A DNA stretch of 30,347 nucleotides from Candidatus Limnocylindrales bacterium (GCA_031292335.1 JARLHH010000112.1:1-30347), one strand, 5' to 3'. Positions 1 through 6,768 are shown, numbered from the stretch's first letter. Notes: generated by a model from the sequence alone, not told the origin. Made by a program: numbers and translations.

Positions 1-2
1 CA

Positions 3-554
3 GGTCGGTTCGCCATCCCCGCTCCGCCGCTGGGCCCGCCGACGGCCCATCTCGGCGAGTCGATCATCGCCTGGGCGCTGGACGTCCGCTGGGATGTCCC
101 CCACGGCCACGACCACTTCGTGGCGACGCACCTGCCGCTCGACCAGCACCCGGACCTGCTGCGGGCGGGTGTCGGGAAGCAGGGCGGCGTCAGCCTTCTC
201 CAGGGCGTCCCGGTCGGTGACGCCATGATCAGCGTGACCTCGCCGCTGCCGGTGCCAGCCGGCACGGAGATGACAGTCTCCGTCCGCTGGCCGTCCGCCC
301 CTGGCGGACAGAAGGGCCGGGTCGAGCTGCACCGGCGGACGAACGCGCCGAACGGCGCGGAGGGAATCATCGCGTCGGCCCCGATCGATCCGGCGATGCT
401 CGCCGGCGGAGTCGACGTCTCGCTCGCGGTCCCGGCCGGTTCGGCGCCGTCGTTCGACGGGGCCGGCCTCGAGATCGACTACGTGATTCGCGTGCTCGTG
501 GACCGGCGCTTCCGGACCGACGCGGCGATCGAGCGGCCGGTCGGCATCGTGTGA
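3..554 (+). CDS. Arrestin-like / SpoOM-like protein, C-terminal part (5' truncated by window edge)
   Basis: The frame is open from the first bases of the window, so the start lies upstream; about 183 residues are visible. The visible part is beta-rich with alternating hydrophobic residues. It ends in a strand pattern typical of arrestin-fold C-terminal domains: an LEIDYVIRVLVD segment followed by a short DAAIERPVGIV strand near residues 155-183. This resembles SpoOM/arrestin-like proteins, soluble scaffolds of poorly known role in bacteria. An internal GTG at 120 is in frame, but sequence before it (including AHLGESIIAWALDVRWDVP) reads as the same beta domain, so I do not choose it. It converges on the Mug-like gene with only 16 bp between stops. 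The fold call rests on pattern alone. Confidence 0.6.
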   Translation, partial: GRFAIPAPPLGPPTAHLGESIIAWALDVRWDVPHGHDHFVATHLPLDQHPDLLRAGVGKQGGVSLLQGVPVGDAMISVTSPLPVPAGTEMTVSVRWPSAPGGQKGRVELHRRTNAPNGAEGIIASAPIDPAMLAGGVDVSLAVPAGSAPSFDGAGLEIDYVIRVLVDRRFRTDAAIERPVGIV

Positions 555-570
555 CGGGCGCACCCGGGGA

Positions 571-1134
571 CTACCCGTCGATCGCGGCGTTCAGGTTCCG
601 GATCAGGTTCAGGCCCGCGTCGACCTCCTCGCGCGCGGCGTACGGCCCGGGCATCAGGAAGCAGGGGCGGGCGGCCAGCGCCAGGCCCTCGACGCGGCCC
701 CACGGCTCCGGGACGCGGCGGCCGGCGCAGGCTTCGGCGCCGCGCTTGTAGACGAACACGACGGCCGCCGGGCGCCAGATCGCGACCTTCTGGAAGAGCG
801 GACCGACACCCGCCCGGAGCTCCGTCTCGGTCGCGGTGTCGCGCGGTGTCGGGAGCTTCAGCAGGTCGGTGATGCCGTGGCCGGCCGCCACGAGCGCATC
901 GTCGGCGCAGCCCAGGTCCGTGGCGGGCGGCAGGACCTGCGCCCGCACGAGACGGCGCCAGAACGCGCGGCCCAGGCGGCCACAATGGTAATGGCCGGCC
1001 TCCACGCTCACCGGTGACGGGTTCAGCCCGACGAACAGCAGCCGTCCCGGCTCGGGCGGGAGGTCCGCCAGCGTTTCGACTGGCAGGCCGTCGAGAATGA
1101 GCGTGATCCGGTGGCCCTCGGTTCGGTCGCGCAT
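571..1134 (-). CDS. Mug/TDG-type mismatch uracil-DNA glycosylase
   Basis: 187 residues, close to the usual size of Mug-family enzymes, which excise uracil or thymine from G:U and G:T mismatches in base excision repair. Motif A is GLNPS at residues 36-40, matching the family GINPG, with Asn38 at the water-activating position. It is followed by GHYHCGRLGRAFWRRL, matching the family GHHF...NRFWK segment, and GITDLLKLPT around residues 88-97. The second active-site loop reads MPGPYAAR, where Escherichia coli Mug has a NPSG-type loop, so substrate specificity may differ. The ATG at 1134 has no ribosome-binding site, but a TACCCT hexamer sits 7 nt upstream, suggesting a leaderless message. A UDG-superfamily side branch is the main alternative. 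Confidence 0.82.
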   Translation of the reverse strand: MRDRTEGHRITLILDGLPVETLADLPPEPGRLLFVGLNPSPVSVEAGHYHCGRLGRAFWRRLVRAQVLPPATDLGCADDALVAAGHGITDLLKLPTPRDTATETELRAGVGPLFQKVAIWRPAAVVFVYKRGAEACAGRRVPEPWGRVEGLALAARPCFLMPGPYAAREEVDAGLNLIRNLNAAIDG

Positions 1135-1141
1135 TGGAGAG

Positions 1142-1147
1142 AGGGTA
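1142..1147 (-). promoter_or_regulatory. -10 box of the Mug-like gene (leaderless)
   Basis: TACCCT on the minus strand, separated by 7 nt from the ATG at 1134. A transcript starting about 7 nt after this hexamer would begin at the start codon. No good -35 hexamer is visible. The rest of 1148-1346 (between this gene and the end of the lipoate ligase gene) is GC-rich and shows no convincing gene. Confidence 0.55.
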
Positions 1148-1346
1148 CGGGATGGGCCGCCGGATCGGGGCAGCGATGTTCGGGCCGCGCCCTTTGGGGG
1201 GAGCGGCCGCGTCCCGCGCCCCGCGCCCGAGCTGGCGCCCTACACCCTACGTCGTGTCACCCACGAACCGGAGTAGCACGAGGGCGGGCATTGACACGCA
1301 GGACGGCTCGCGCGGCCTGACTCGGCTCTGCCGGCGCAGGCCCTCG

Positions 1347-2153
1347 TCACCCCGTGCCAGCGTGCCAGGCGGGGTCGCTGTATCGATCGCGGAGGAGGCG
1401 CTCAACGGCCTCGCGCTCTGCAGGCGACAGCGTGGCACGGGCCGCGGATGCCGCGCCGAAGGCGGCCAGCACGGCCGCTTCCAGGCTCGCCGGCGCGGGG
1501 GCCGCCCCCAGCTCGCGCGCGACGGAGGTCACCGCGACGCGGCGGCTCCGGGTTCGCTCCCAGCGGGGATCCCCGGGCGCGCCCGGCCCGTTGCAGACAC
1601 GGGCCAGCGCGTCGAGGTCGGCGTCGACGAGGAGCGTCGCGTGGACGAGCAGCGCCCGCCCGCCGATCCAGGCGGCGACGCCGGACAGCTTGCCGCCCGG
1701 CGCCACGATGTCGCGCTCGGTCAGCTCGGCGGCCACGCCGAGGGAGCCAACCGCGTCGGCAAGCGGGGCCAGCACCAGCCGGTAGAGTCCCGGAAGGCGC
1801 CGCAGCGATGGAACGGCGTCGAGGACGGCATCCTCCGGTCGGAAGACGACCGACACGTTGAGATTGCCCGGATCGTGCCAGACGGTCCCGCCGCCGGTGA
1901 ACCGTCGCAGCACGGGCGCACCCATCGCCGCGGCGACCCCGATGTCGACCTCGGCGGCCGCGAGCTGGAAGCGCCCGACGACGGCGCACGGCGCGTCGCG
2001 CCAGAGCCGGAGGACCGGCGCAGGCGCCGCCGCGTCGGCCGCGACGTGACGCGCGATCGCCTCCTCCCGCGCGAGGTTGGTCCGCGGGTCGCGCTCCCCG
2101 TCGTCGGGAAGGTAGCGCCACGCGGTGCGGACGGCCGAAGGCGACGCGGCCAG
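1347..2153 (-). CDS. Lipoate-protein ligase A / octanoyltransferase family protein (probable CTG start)
   Basis: 268 residues. The LplA/LipM/BirA-type fold is shown by RRFTGGGTVWHDPGNLN at residues 83-99 and GGKLSG at 153-158 with the acyl-binding Lys155. The family attaches lipoate, or transfers octanoate, to lysines of 2-oxo-acid dehydrogenase E2 and glycine-cleavage H proteins in the cytoplasm. The N-terminal WRYLP...NLAREEAI pattern begins at once, so little sequence is missing. No ATG, GTG or TTG lies near it. A CTG at 2153 sits 6 nt after GGAGG and just past the TAG of the upstream DUF922-like gene, so a coupled CTG start is the best reading. A GTG at 2246 and an in-frame TTG at 2213 have no ribosome-binding site and would add a low-quality extension antisense-like to family proteins. 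Ligase versus octanoyltransferase activity cannot be told from sequence. Confidence 0.85.
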   Translation of the reverse strand: MAASPSAVRTAWRYLPDDGERDPRTNLAREEAIARHVAADAAAPAPVLRLWRDAPCAVVGRFQLAAAEVDIGVAAAMGAPVLRRFTGGGTVWHDPGNLNVSVVFRPEDAVLDAVPSLRRLPGLYRLVLAPLADAVGSLGVAAELTERDIVAPGGKLSGVAAWIGGRALLVHATLLVDADLDALARVCNGPGAPGDPRWERTRSRRVAVTSVARELGAAPAPASLEAAVLAAFGAASAARATLSPAEREAVERLLRDRYSDPAWHAGTG

Positions 2154-2154
2154 G

Positions 2155-2970
2155 CTAGTCCTCCGCGGCCGCGCCGAGGACGTCCACGGAGCCCACTGAG
2201 CCCGCCGAGCCAACGGAGCCCGCAGAGTTTGCCTGCGGGGCTTCACCCGAGCAGTCGAGCGTGGCCGTGTACGGGTCGATCGCCCGCTGGGCTGCCTGAT
2301 GCTCGGCGATCCACGAGCGCCACTCGGCCCGGACGGCGGCAGTGAACGCCGCGGTGGTCCGGTGCGCCACGGTCACCGTGAGCGCGCTCAGCCGGGACCG
2401 CAGCTCCGATTCCCAGTCGGACGCGATCCCCTCGTGGCGTGCCTCGTGGGCGCGCAGATCGCCGGTCATCGCGGACCAGGCGCCTGCCATCGCCGGGTTC
2501 GTCGGTGCCCAGGCTGGCATGTCGACGTGCACCGTCGACGTGACCGTCGGGTTCGCGACCGTCGCGGTGATCACCCCGTCGGCCTCGCTGAACGACGGGT
2601 CGCCGCCCCACGAGAACGAGACGTCCGTCCGCGCCCAGCCGCTGTCCGCGCGATACGGGCTGTGCGCGTTCATGTAGGTGACGACCCGCTCGCAATCGGA
2701 TGTCGCGCGGGGCAGCGTGACCGCCCAGCGCTGGACCGGCAGCGCGCCGCCGGGGGAGATGAGGCGCTGGAGCGCGGCGTTGCCGTGGCGGCGCTGGACG
2801 GCGTCCGCGAGCCGTTCGCGCGTCCCGGCGTCCGCGCCCGCCATGAGAGCCCGGAGCGTGGCCGGGTTCGTCGCAACGTCGAAGGCCGGCAGGCAGGCGG
2901 ATGCCGACCGCCCATCAACGCGCTGTCGCGCGGGCTGGCGCCGGTCCGCTCGGGCGAGGGCTGCTCCCAT
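2155..2970 (-). CDS. DUF922-like putative zinc metalloprotease with eCIS-cargo-like N-terminus
   Basis: 271 residues with no signal peptide. An HEARHE motif at residues 175-180 fits HExxH, within a GDLRAHEARHEGIASDWE context typical of DUF922, a family predicted to be zinc-dependent proteases. It follows a beta-rich stretch (residues 80-150) with SFSWGGDPSFSEADG. The N-terminal part holds QRRHGNAALQRL at 59-70 and PVQRW at 78-82. This resembles the QR..GN.A..RLL...VQR signature seen near the start of DUF4157/eCIS-core proteins linked to contractile injection systems. The tail (about residues 247-265) is a Gly-Ser-Val/Ala repeat. ATG at 2970 is chosen because TACGGT lies 7 nt upstream; a TTG at 2997 is less likely. 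Its stop is 1 nt from the CTG of the next gene. Protease activity is inferred. Confidence 0.65.
   Translation of the reverse strand: MGAALARADRRQPARQRVDGRSASACLPAFDVATNPATLRALMAGADAGTRERLADAVQRRHGNAALQRLISPGGALPVQRWAVTLPRATSDCERVVTYMNAHSPYRADSGWARTDVSFSWGGDPSFSEADGVITATVANPTVTSTVHVDMPAWAPTNPAMAGAWSAMTGDLRAHEARHEGIASDWESELRSRLSALTVTVAHRTTAAFTAAVRAEWRSWIAEHQAAQRAIDPYTATLDCSGEAPQANSAGSVGSAGSVGSVDVLGAAAED
2186..2230. repeat. Five 9-bp imperfect tandem repeats in the 3' end of the DUF922-like gene
   Basis: On the plus strand the units read ACGGAGCCC, ACTGAGCCC, GCCGAGCCA, ACGGAGCCC and GCAGAGTTT. In the gene they encode the Gly-Ser-Val/Ala rich tail. Slippage-prone coding repeats of this kind usually encode flexible linkers. 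Confidence 0.75.
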
Positions 2971-2977
2971 GGCGCCT

Positions 2978-2983
2978 ACCGTA
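2978..2983 (-). promoter_or_regulatory. -10 box of the DUF922-like gene
   Basis: TACGGT on the minus strand, 7 nt before the ATG at 2970, with no ribosome-binding site between. It fits the leaderless pattern of the window. It is the best argument for choosing this start over the upstream TTG. Confidence 0.5.
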
Positions 2984-3037
2984 CCCCGGCCGCGCAAGGG
3001 TGCTTCCCGCGTGCGCCCACTGACCCGCGGAGTTTCA

Positions 3038-4462
3038 TCAGTCCTTCCGGCCCCGCTTCAGCTCGGCGATGTCGAAGGCGGCGGTGGCCGACGACCAGTT
3101 CGGGGAGACCTCCACCCGCGTCGCCAGGACCAGCCGGGTGAACCCCGAGACCGCGAACAGGAGCGCGAACGCGGGGTAGCCAAGCGGCAGGATCGCGAGC
3201 AGCAGGCCCGACGTCGTCTGACCGACCGTGAGGCCGGCTGCGCTGCCCGCCACGAACGCCCCCTGCGCGCCGATGAGGTCCACGCCCCGGGTGAGGCGGA
3301 GGAGCCGCTCGTTGGCGGCCAGTGTGGCGGCGGAGGCACCCGCCGACGCCATGGCGGCCACGACGAAGAGAACCAGCCAGGCGACCGGGTTCCCCGGGAA
3401 CGCGAAGAGGCCGATGACCATCGAGCCGCCGCGCAGGATGAAGGAGAGACGCAGCGTGCGCGAGGCGGAGCCGCGGTTCAGCCAGCCGCCGACGACGGTC
3501 GCCGATGCGAGCGCGGCCGCGGACGAGATCGCCGAGAGCAGGATGGCGAAGCTGGCCGGGAGCCCCAGGACGCTGATGCTGTAGATCGACAGGTAGGGGC
3601 CCATGCCCGCCCCGAATGCCGCGATCGCGACTGCCCGGATGAACCGGTTCGTCTCCGGGCTGCGGGGCGGTGCCTGGCCTCGGGGCGCGACGCGAACGCG
3701 TCCTGGGTGCTGCAGGCTTCGCAGAACCGCCAGCTCCGCGATCCCGAAGAATCCCGCGATCGCGAAGATCACGGCGTAGACCAGCAGCCCGATCGCGCCC
3801 AGGCCGGCCTGCACGAGGAGCGCAACGGGCAGGAGCAGCACGGCGCCCAGCCCCTGGGTGATCCCCATCACGCGGGGCGCGACGAAGCGCCGGTCGCCCT
3901 CCGCGAGGATGGCGCCGTACCAGGCCAGGAGGTTGGCGCCACCGATGGCGGAGGCGGCCCCGGCGATGCTCATCACGGCCGCGATCGCCATGATGGCGAC
4001 GGTGGTCGGGATGACATGGAGCTGCTGGAGGAGCACCACGCCGGCCAGCACGAAGCCGCGCGTCTCGCCCAGCGCGAGGATGCCGAGCGTTACCCGGCGC
4101 AGGTTCCCGTCGGTGCGACGAAGGAGCGACGGGACGAGCAGCTGGGCCGAGCTGAACGCGTACGGGAGGACGCCGATGATCGTGGCCGCGGCGACCGGGG
4201 TTCCCAGCGCGAGCAGGAGCGGGATCGTGAGGCCGTCCCCGGCCAGCGCGAAGACGGCAGCCGCGGTCGCCCCGATCCCGTGGAACGTCCTAAAGCGCCG
4301 ATCGCCGAACGTTCGCCACTCGTCCACCGAGGTCCGCGCGCCGGCCGGAACGCCGAGCCGGCCGAATGTCGGCATCCGCCGCCGCCCGATGCGTTCACGG
4401 AGCTTGGGGGTCCGGGCGCCGGGGTCGGGGCGGCGCGGTTCCCCGGGAGTGTCTTGGGGCAC
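3038..4462 (-). CDS. MFS-type multi-spanning transporter
   Basis: 474 residues from a GTG at 4462. About ten to twelve hydrophobic helices alternate with short charged loops (for example LLRRTDGNLRR, GGWLNRGSASRTLR). A hydrophilic central loop, QHPGRVRVAPRGQAPPRSPET, separates two six-helix halves, as in major facilitator superfamily carriers. The first half contains VMSIAGAASAIGGANLLAWYGAI. The substrate cannot be told. GTG 4462 is preferred because TACCAT lies 6 nt upstream, fitting leaderless initiation. It gives a 29-residue charged, proline-rich cytoplasmic leader before Met30. An ATG at 4375 would remove that leader and is a fair alternative. It is followed by the DUF922-like gene 67 bp downstream, which has its own promoter hexamer. 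Confidence 0.72.
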   Translation of the reverse strand: MPQDTPGEPRRPDPGARTPKLRERIGRRRMPTFGRLGVPAGARTSVDEWRTFGDRRFRTFHGIGATAAAVFALAGDGLTIPLLLALGTPVAAATIIGVLPYAFSSAQLLVPSLLRRTDGNLRRVTLGILALGETRGFVLAGVVLLQQLHVIPTTVAIMAIAAVMSIAGAASAIGGANLLAWYGAILAEGDRRFVAPRVMGITQGLGAVLLLPVALLVQAGLGAIGLLVYAVIFAIAGFFGIAELAVLRSLQHPGRVRVAPRGQAPPRSPETNRFIRAVAIAAFGAGMGPYLSIYSISVLGLPASFAILLSAISSAAALASATVVGGWLNRGSASRTLRLSFILRGGSMVIGLFAFPGNPVAWLVLFVVAAMASAGASAATLAANERLLRLTRGVDLIGAQGAFVAGSAAGLTVGQTTSGLLLAILPLGYPAFALLFAVSGFTRLVLATRVEVSPNWSSATAAFDIAELKRGRKD

Positions 4463-4468
4463 CGGGCT

Positions 4469-4474
4469 ATGGTA
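4469..4474 (-). promoter_or_regulatory. -10 box of the MFS gene
   Basis: TACCAT on the minus strand, 6 nt before the GTG at 4462. This would place the transcription start at or next to the start codon. It lies in the short gap after the SHOCT-like gene. Confidence 0.5.
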
Positions 4475-4538
4475 GCCGGGCCGCGGCAGGCTCCCGCCCC
4501 CGTCAGGCTCCCGCCCGCGACGGGGCCGCGACCGTCGA

Positions 4539-4949
4539 TCAGTCGATCGTGATCGTGAGCCCGCTGTCGTCCTCGTCCCGGATGTCCACGATGGGGCCGC
4601 GAAGGCCGGTCCTGAGGGCCTCGCGCACGCGGTCCGCGTAGCCGGTCGGGATGCCCGGCAGCGAGCTCGCCAGCCCCGCGAGGGCGCCCGGCACCTGGAG
4701 ATCGACGACGACACGCCCGTTCTCACGGACCTGGACGCGGATCCGCGAAGGCGCACCGGTGGTGGATTTCCGGCCCGGGCCCGAGTCCGCGGAGCCTGCC
4801 CGGGCGCCCCCGGCTGGTGCACCGCTCGTGCCGGGCTCGCGCGCCGGTCGTTCATGGGCGGCGAGCGCGTCGAGGATCGGGGCCGCCTCGGCGGGCGTCA
4901 GACGGCCCTCGGCGACCAGGCGAAGGACATCGCCGACCGGGTCAGCCAC
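4539..4949 (-). CDS. SHOCT-like domain protein, last gene of the DUF2089/DUF4097 operon
   Basis: 136 residues from a GTG at 4949 that overlaps the end of the DUF4097 gene by 8 nt. Residues 1-32 form a short helical hairpin, VADPVGDVLRLVAEGRLTPA..., of the SHOCT-like type (hydrophobic, then a short turn, then EAA). A Pro/Gly/Ala-rich linker (about 35-70) follows. The C-terminal domain begins with RIRVQVRENGRVVVDLQVP and ends in IVDIRDEDDSGLTITID. Companion proteins of DUF4097/YvlB-type genes in Firmicutes have the same SHOCT-like head and acidic beta tail. Its exact role is unknown. The overlap indicates translational coupling to the DUF4097 gene. Confidence 0.75.
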   Translation of the reverse strand: MADPVGDVLRLVAEGRLTPAEAAPILDALAAHERPAREPGTSGAPAGGARAGSADSGPGRKSTTGAPSRIRVQVRENGRVVVDLQVPGALAGLASSLPGIPTGYADRVREALRTGLRGPIVDIRDEDDSGLTITID

Positions 4950-6006
4950 CGTGGTCGATCGTCGCGCCGAGCCGGCGCTCCGCCTCGGTGACGTCGATCT
5001 CGCCCCGTGCCAGCGCCTCGAGGACGGCGAGCGTCGCGGCCGGGTCCTCGGCAGGTTGCTCGGCCGGCTTGCCCACGACCTCGCTCGTCGGCGCGCCAGG
5101 GGCCGGCGGAAGCGGCGGGCCGGGCGCGACCGGGGGAACGGGTGCGCGCGGCGGGAGGCCGCTGGGCGGCGACGCCTGGACCGGGACCCGATGGGCTCGG
5201 TCACGGCCGGCCCGGACCTCGATGTCCCCGGAGAGCGTCCGGACGGCGAGCCGGGCGGCCCCGTTGCCGATGACGAGCGGATCTCGCCGGCTCGTGTGCT
5301 CGCGGAGGTCCGGATGATCGCGGGCCACATCCCCCGAGACAGTCCGGACGTCGATCGTGACGCCACCCTCGACCGCGAGCTCCACGTCGCCCGACGTGGT
5401 GGTCACGACATGGTCGCCACCCGGCGCGAAGGCGCTGGCGATCTCCACGTCTCCGCTCACCGTGGTGACGCTGGTCCGATCCATCCGGGGTGCGTCGATC
5501 TCGACGTCGCCACTGACGGTTCTCGCCGTGCACGAGACCGGCGATTCGGCGACGGCCCTGAGGTTGCCCGACGCCGCCTCGATGCGGAGGTCGCCCCCGC
5601 CACCGCGGAGGGAGATGTCTCCGCTGACGGTGCGGATCGCGACGGCGCCGCTCACGTCGCGCACGCTCACGTCCCCGGTGCTGGCGCTGATCTCGAGCCT
5701 GGCATCGCGCGGGATCTCCAGCTCGACGGTGCCGCCGCCCACCTCGAGCCCGAAGCCGTGACCGCCCAGCCGGAAGCCGAACACGCGACCACGGACCGGA
5801 TGCACGAGGCGGACCGCGTACCGGCCGGGACCGGTCGCGACCTCGATCTCGGGATGATCCGTCGTGGGGGCGACGAGGCGCACCGTGGTGCCGTCCACCC
5901 CGCGCACCCTGACGTCGTCCGCCTCGACGGCGACGACGACGGACCCGGCGGGACCGATGTCGTGGACGCGGACCACGGATTCCGCGGGTGCGGGTTGACC
6001 AGCCAT
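4942..6006 (-). CDS. DUF4097 family beta-strand repeat protein with C-terminal SHOCT-like tail
   Basis: 354 residues. The middle (about residues 90-270) is a ladder of short repeats built on (T/S)xSGD-(V/I)-x-(V/I/L), with at least six TVSGD/TTSGD/TLSGD copies. This predicts a right-handed beta-solenoid-like DUF4097 domain, as in YvlB and LiaX of Gram-positive bacteria, which are tied to the cell-envelope stress response. A Pro-rich linker (about 280-310) is followed by VLEALARGEIDVTEAERRLG, a SHOCT-like helix pair. There is no signal peptide, so a cytoplasmic or membrane-peripheral site is likely. The ATG at 6006 has GGGAGG 6 nt upstream and lies 2 nt past the DUF2089 stop, so the genes are one operon. 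An envelope-stress role is inference from relatives. Confidence 0.85.
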   Translation of the reverse strand: MAGQPAPAESVVRVHDIGPAGSVVVAVEADDVRVRGVDGTTVRLVAPTTDHPEIEVATGPGRYAVRLVHPVRGRVFGFRLGGHGFGLEVGGGTVELEIPRDARLEISASTGDVSVRDVSGAVAIRTVSGDISLRGGGGDLRIEAASGNLRAVAESPVSCTARTVSGDVEIDAPRMDRTSVTTVSGDVEIASAFAPGGDHVVTTTSGDVELAVEGGVTIDVRTVSGDVARDHPDLREHTSRRDPLVIGNGAARLAVRTLSGDIEVRAGRDRAHRVPVQASPPSGLPPRAPVPPVAPGPPLPPAPGAPTSEVVGKPAEQPAEDPAATLAVLEALARGEIDVTEAERRLGATIDHGG

Positions 6007-6008
6007 CG

Positions 6009-6446
6009 TCAGCCTCCCAGCGTGCGAAGCTCAGCCGCGGCCGAGACGGCGTCGATGTCGCCCCGCGCGAGGCGCTCCAGGACGCCGCGCCGGGCCGCGG
6101 CCACGTCCTGGGCAGCCATGGCGTCGCCCGCCGAATCGCGCGGGGTGCTCTCGGGCGGCAGGTCCTCGACCGCGGCATCGTCGCCGAGCCCGAGCGCGCG
6201 GAGGAGTGCCTCGACGCGGGCCCGGACCGTGGGGTAGGAGAGGCCGAGCTCCCGCTCCATCTCCTTGAGGTTCCCCTTGGAGCGCAGGAAGCTCTCCAGC
6301 AGGGCGAACTGCTCGCGTGAGAGCCGGGCGAACCGTCCAACGTTGAAGTCGCCCTCGAGCGTCGTCGCGCACGATCGGCAGTGGAGCCGCGTGACAGCGA
6401 GCTCCCCGCCGCAGATGGGGCACGTCGCGATCGCGTCGTGGGGCAT
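6009..6446 (-). CDS. DUF2089 zinc-ribbon/HTH protein, likely regulator of the operon
   Basis: 145 residues. A zinc ribbon has ligands Cys9, Cys12, Cys23 and Cys26. It is followed by a helical segment, FARLSREQFALLESFLRSKG, and a helix-turn-helix-like stretch NLKEMERELGLSYPTVRARV (about residues 58-77), the hallmark of DUF2089. The end, VLERLARGDIDAVSAAAELR, is a SHOCT-like helix pair similar to the tail of the DUF4097 neighbour. It is probably a DNA-binding regulator of this operon. The ATG at 6446 overlaps the stop of the 47-aa gene by one base (TGATG), with AAGGA 9 nt upstream, so translation is coupled. Regulation of its own promoter is inferred, not shown. Confidence 0.85.
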   Translation of the reverse strand: MPHDAIATCPICGGELAVTRLHCRSCATTLEGDFNVGRFARLSREQFALLESFLRSKGNLKEMERELGLSYPTVRARVEALLRALGLGDDAAVEDLPPESTPRDSAGDAMAAQDVAAARRGVLERLARGDIDAVSAAAELRTLGG

Positions 6447-6589
6447 CAGGAGCGGTCCTTCTTCGCGCGGGTGGCCGGGCGGACGCAGCCGTCAACGCGG
6501 CGTCGCTCGGCGGCCGTGGTCCGGGCAGCCAGATCACGCCGAATCTCGCTGGCGCCCAGACGGGGGAAGAGGATCCGGTAGTCGTACAT
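6446..6589 (-). CDS. 47-aa microprotein at the head of the DUF2089 operon
   Basis: 47 residues, strongly basic in its second half (ending ATRAKKDRS), with YDYRILFPRLGASEIRRDL at the start; one cysteine (Cys35). I do not recognise a family. It is supported as a real gene by a GGAGG ribosome-binding site 6 nt before the ATG at 6589, by the one-base TGATG overlap with the DUF2089 gene, and by a promoter about 40 nt upstream. An in-frame upstream ATG near 6661 would run through the promoter elements and is rejected. It may be a small protein acting with the DUF2089 regulator, or a leader that sets DUF2089 translation. Confidence 0.6.
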   Translation of the reverse strand: MYDYRILFPRLGASEIRRDLAARTTAAERRRVDGCVRPATRAKKDRS

Positions 6590-6628
6590 GGTGGGCCTCC
6601 TCGTGGGCTTTCGGTGTTCGTCGGACGC

Positions 6629-6678
6629 ATCTTGCAGTAAGTACTCCCATATGTCAAGCATGATTCATACTTTTGTAT
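6629..6678 (-). promoter_or_regulatory. AT-rich promoter of the DUF2089 operon with two palindromes
   Basis: On the minus strand, a perfect TTGACA (-35, 6652-6657) is followed 17 bp later by CAAGAT (-10, 6629-6634). A start near 6622 would give a leader of about 33 nt carrying GGAGG. Two short dyads overlap it: AGTA-AG-TACT (6636-6645) inside the spacer and ATAC-TTTT-GTAT (6667-6678) just upstream of -35, centred near -50. This is the most AT-rich stretch I see in the window, which suggests a regulated promoter and possible operators. Confidence 0.6.
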
Positions 6679-6734
6679 CCGCGCGTTTCTATTCATGAAG
6701 TCTTGACGCGCAGAGGCCGAAGCATTGGACTCTG

Positions 6735-6762
6735 TTGCGCGAGCCTCGCGGGGCGCTACGAT
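6735..6762 (+). promoter_or_regulatory. Promoter of the YyaL-like gene (leaderless)
   Basis: TTGCGC (6735-6740), a 16-bp spacer and TACGAT (6757-6762), which ends 6 nt before the ATG at 6769. No ribosome-binding site is present. A second possible pair, TTGACG (6703-6708) with TGGACT (6726-6731), lies upstream and would give a leader of about 30 nt. Confidence 0.6.
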
Positions 6763-6768
6763 CCCGCC

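Noticed and set aside
1247..1438. A 63-codon minus-strand frame between the Mug-like and lipoate ligase genes
   Set aside because: It overlaps the end of the lipoate ligase gene out of frame, has no ribosome-binding site and no recognisable domain.
2186..2230. Short tandem repeats as a possible CRISPR-like or regulatory array
   Set aside because: Units are 9 bp without spacers and lie inside a coding tail that they explain as a Gly-Ser-Val/Ala linker.
4463..4855. N-terminal extension of the MFS protein to about 605 residues
   Set aside because: It would cover the SHOCT-like gene in another frame and reads as Arg/Pro-rich non-protein sequence; the promoter hexamer lies inside it.
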